A stretch of DNA of 6,609 bases, taken from NCBI GenBank assembly GCA_006226985.1, contig SBGC01000041.1, forward strand, positions 1 to 6,609. Direction: 5' to 3'. The translations under genes were made by a program, and so were the position numbers. Positions 5,646 to 6,609 of this stretch are shown here, piece after piece (positions within the stretch are counted from its first letter, which is position 1; each line of letters begins with the position of its first letter). Source of the stretch: Bacillota bacterium (lineage in GTDB: Bacteria; Bacillota_I; Bacilli_A; Acholeplasmatales; Acholeplasmataceae). The notes under the pieces were generated by a model that saw nothing but the letters and a program-made list of their open reading frames with translations, was not told the DNA's origin and did not search any database.

Positions 5646-6083
5646 ATGAATGCAGAGCTCAAATTAACAACAATTTTATTTAGAACGTTTCAACATGTTC
5701 AAGATATTATCAAGAATGATATTGCATCATATGGATTAAATATTGCAGAATTTGGAGCACTCGAAGTTTTATATCACAAAGGTTCTTTACCTATTCATCA
5801 AATTGGTGAAAAAGTATTAATGGCTAATAGCTCAATGACATATGTCATTGATAATCTGACAAAAAAAGAGTTTATTAGAAAAATAAAACATCCAACTGAT
5901 AAAAGAAATACCATGATTTCACTAACTGATCAAGGAAAAAAATACTTTAAAACAATATTTGAACATCACCAAGAAACTCTTAAAACAGTTTATGATATAC
6001 TGAGTATAGAAGAAACAAGTCAATTATCGTCTTTACTCAAAAAAGTTGGATATCATGCAAAAACAATCGGAGGATCTCAATGA
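5646..6083 (+). CDS. mhqR: MarR-family repressor (MhqR-like)
   Basis: The 145-residue dimeric winged-helix regulator probably represses its own operon and releases DNA on exposure to quinones or related aromatics. The N-terminal helix (about 4-28) and C-terminal helices (about 98-140) would form the dimer interface. The DNA-binding region covers about 33-95: YGLNIAEFGALEVLYHKG, the recognition-helix segment VLMANSSMTYVIDNL (57-71), and the wing HPTDKRNTMISLTDQG, including the family's D-x-R (D85, R87). The product contains no cysteine, so sensing by thiol oxidation or alkylation, known in some MarR proteins such as YodB, is impossible here; direct ligand binding is the likely alternative. ATG 5646 is chosen, with a modest GGGG site 7 bases upstream; an in-frame TTG at 5619 would overlap mhqO and extend the N-terminus beyond family length. 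The stop is TGA and overlaps the next start (ATGA), indicating coupled translation. Confidence 0.9.
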   Translation: MNAELKLTTILFRTFQHVQDIIKNDIASYGLNIAEFGALEVLYHKGSLPIHQIGEKVLMANSSMTYVIDNLTKKEFIRKIKHPTDKRNTMISLTDQGKKYFKTIFEHHQETLKTVYDILSIEETSQLSSLLKKVGYHAKTIGGSQ

Positions 6084-6609
6084 AACATGTATTTATTAAA
6101 GGTCTCAGTGAAAAAACGTTATTGCTACTCCATGGCACAGGTGGAAATGAAGAAGACTTAATACCATTAGCAAAACATATTGATCATGAAGCAAACATAT
6201 TAAGTGTCCGAGGTAATGTTAGTGAATATGGAATGCCACGGTTTTTCAAACGTTTAGCAATGGGTGTATTTGATATGGAATCACTTGCTGAAGAAACAGA
6301 AAATCTTTTTCAGTTCTTAAAAGATAGTGCACAAAATTATCAATTTGATATTCACCAAGTAACAGTTATTGGCTACTCTAATGGTGCAAATATTGCATTG
6401 AACATTCTTTTTTCATTTAATAATCCATTTGAAAAAGCTATCTTGTTTCATCCGATGATACCAAGACGAGATGTGGAATTACCTCTGATGAAAAATCTTC
6501 AAATCTTTATTGGAGCTGGGTCTAATGACCATATGGTTTCAAGCAATGAAACATATGAACTTGTTGATATGTTAAAAAAACAAGGTGCTATAGTCAAAGT
6601 TAATTGGAC
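6080..6609 (+). CDS. mhqD: Alpha/beta hydrolase, carboxylesterase/phospholipase type (MhqD-like), 3' end missing
   Basis: The reading frame is open to the right edge (176 codons plus two bases); about 25-30 residues are missing relative to a family of roughly 200. The product is a serine hydrolase of the carboxylesterase/phospholipase type: oxyanion-hole segment LLLLHGTGGNE (14-24), nucleophile elbow GYSNG with S100 (98-102), and probable catalytic aspartate D150 in GAGSNDHMV. The catalytic histidine lies beyond the window. In Staphylococcus and Bacillus, MhqD-type hydrolases are encoded with MhqO/MhqE-type dioxygenases and belong to the quinone-stress regulon; the substrate is not established, but hydrolysis of ring-cleavage products is plausible. 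ATG 6080 overlaps the marR stop by four bases (ATGA), with GGAGG (6069-6073) 6 bases upstream. There is no signal peptide, so it should be cytoplasmic. Truncation is due to the window, not to mutation. Confidence 0.88.
   Translation, partial: MKHVFIKGLSEKTLLLLHGTGGNEEDLIPLAKHIDHEANILSVRGNVSEYGMPRFFKRLAMGVFDMESLAEETENLFQFLKDSAQNYQFDIHQVTVIGYSNGANIALNILFSFNNPFEKAILFHPMIPRRDVELPLMKNLQIFIGAGSNDHMVSSNETYELVDMLKKQGAIVKVNW

Noticed and set aside
6081..6083. TGA read as Trp (Mycoplasma code), extending marR into the hydrolase
   Set aside because: MarR has full length at this TGA, a ribosome site and ATG for the hydrolase overlap it in the usual ATGA manner, and no in-frame TGA occurs within any gene here.
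1..6609. CRISPR arrays, insertion sequences, tRNA or rRNA genes
   Set aside because: I saw no spaced direct repeats, transposase frames, terminal inverted repeats or cloverleaf-type sequences; nearly all bases belong to the listed genes and their control sites.

Overview
The window is AT-rich, with very short intergenic gaps and strong Shine-Dalgarno sites. It reads as a low-GC Firmicute or Mollicute-type genome, and an Acholeplasma-like organism is my best guess. TGA works as a stop (the marR gene at 6081-6083) and every Trp in the predicted proteins is TGG. The standard genetic code therefore fits, which argues against Mycoplasma/Spiroplasma. The species is an inference; the coding conventions are read directly.

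Layout, left to right. (1) A complete alanine dehydrogenase gene (44-1144, +) is closed by a hairpin terminator. (2) A promoter with an extended -10 lies inside a perfect 8+8 bp inverted repeat. It starts a two-gene unit (+): a surface lipoprotein with a bacterial Ig-like domain and a thioredoxin-like CPWC domain, then a small protein made of two CBS domains. (3) One hairpin with T-rich flanks on both sides ends this unit and also the converging minus-strand unit. (4) The minus-strand unit runs from 4470 down to 2541: a condensation-domain/acetyltransferase-like protein overlaps a zinc-ribbon, six-helix membrane protein (DUF6320-like). This pair has no characterised function that I know of. 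(5) A divergent control region of about 180 bp holds promoters for both directions and a CGAATTCG-centred palindrome resembling the MhqR box. (6) A tightly packed plus-strand operon follows: an MhqO-type VOC dioxygenase, an MhqR-type MarR repressor and an MhqD-type alpha/beta hydrolase. The last gene is cut off by the right edge.

How they work together. The mhqO-R-D operon looks like a self-contained, autoregulated response to quinones/hydroquinones: sensor-repressor, ring-cleaving dioxygenase and hydrolase in one transcript, with the likely operator just upstream. The lipoprotein/CBS pair may couple extracytoplasmic thiol chemistry to an adenine-nucleotide sensor, but this is speculative. 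The condensation-like enzyme and its membrane partner probably act together at the membrane on an acyl substrate; the stop/start overlap and shared promoter support a joint function. Of all parts of the window, this pair is the best candidate for an undescribed system.
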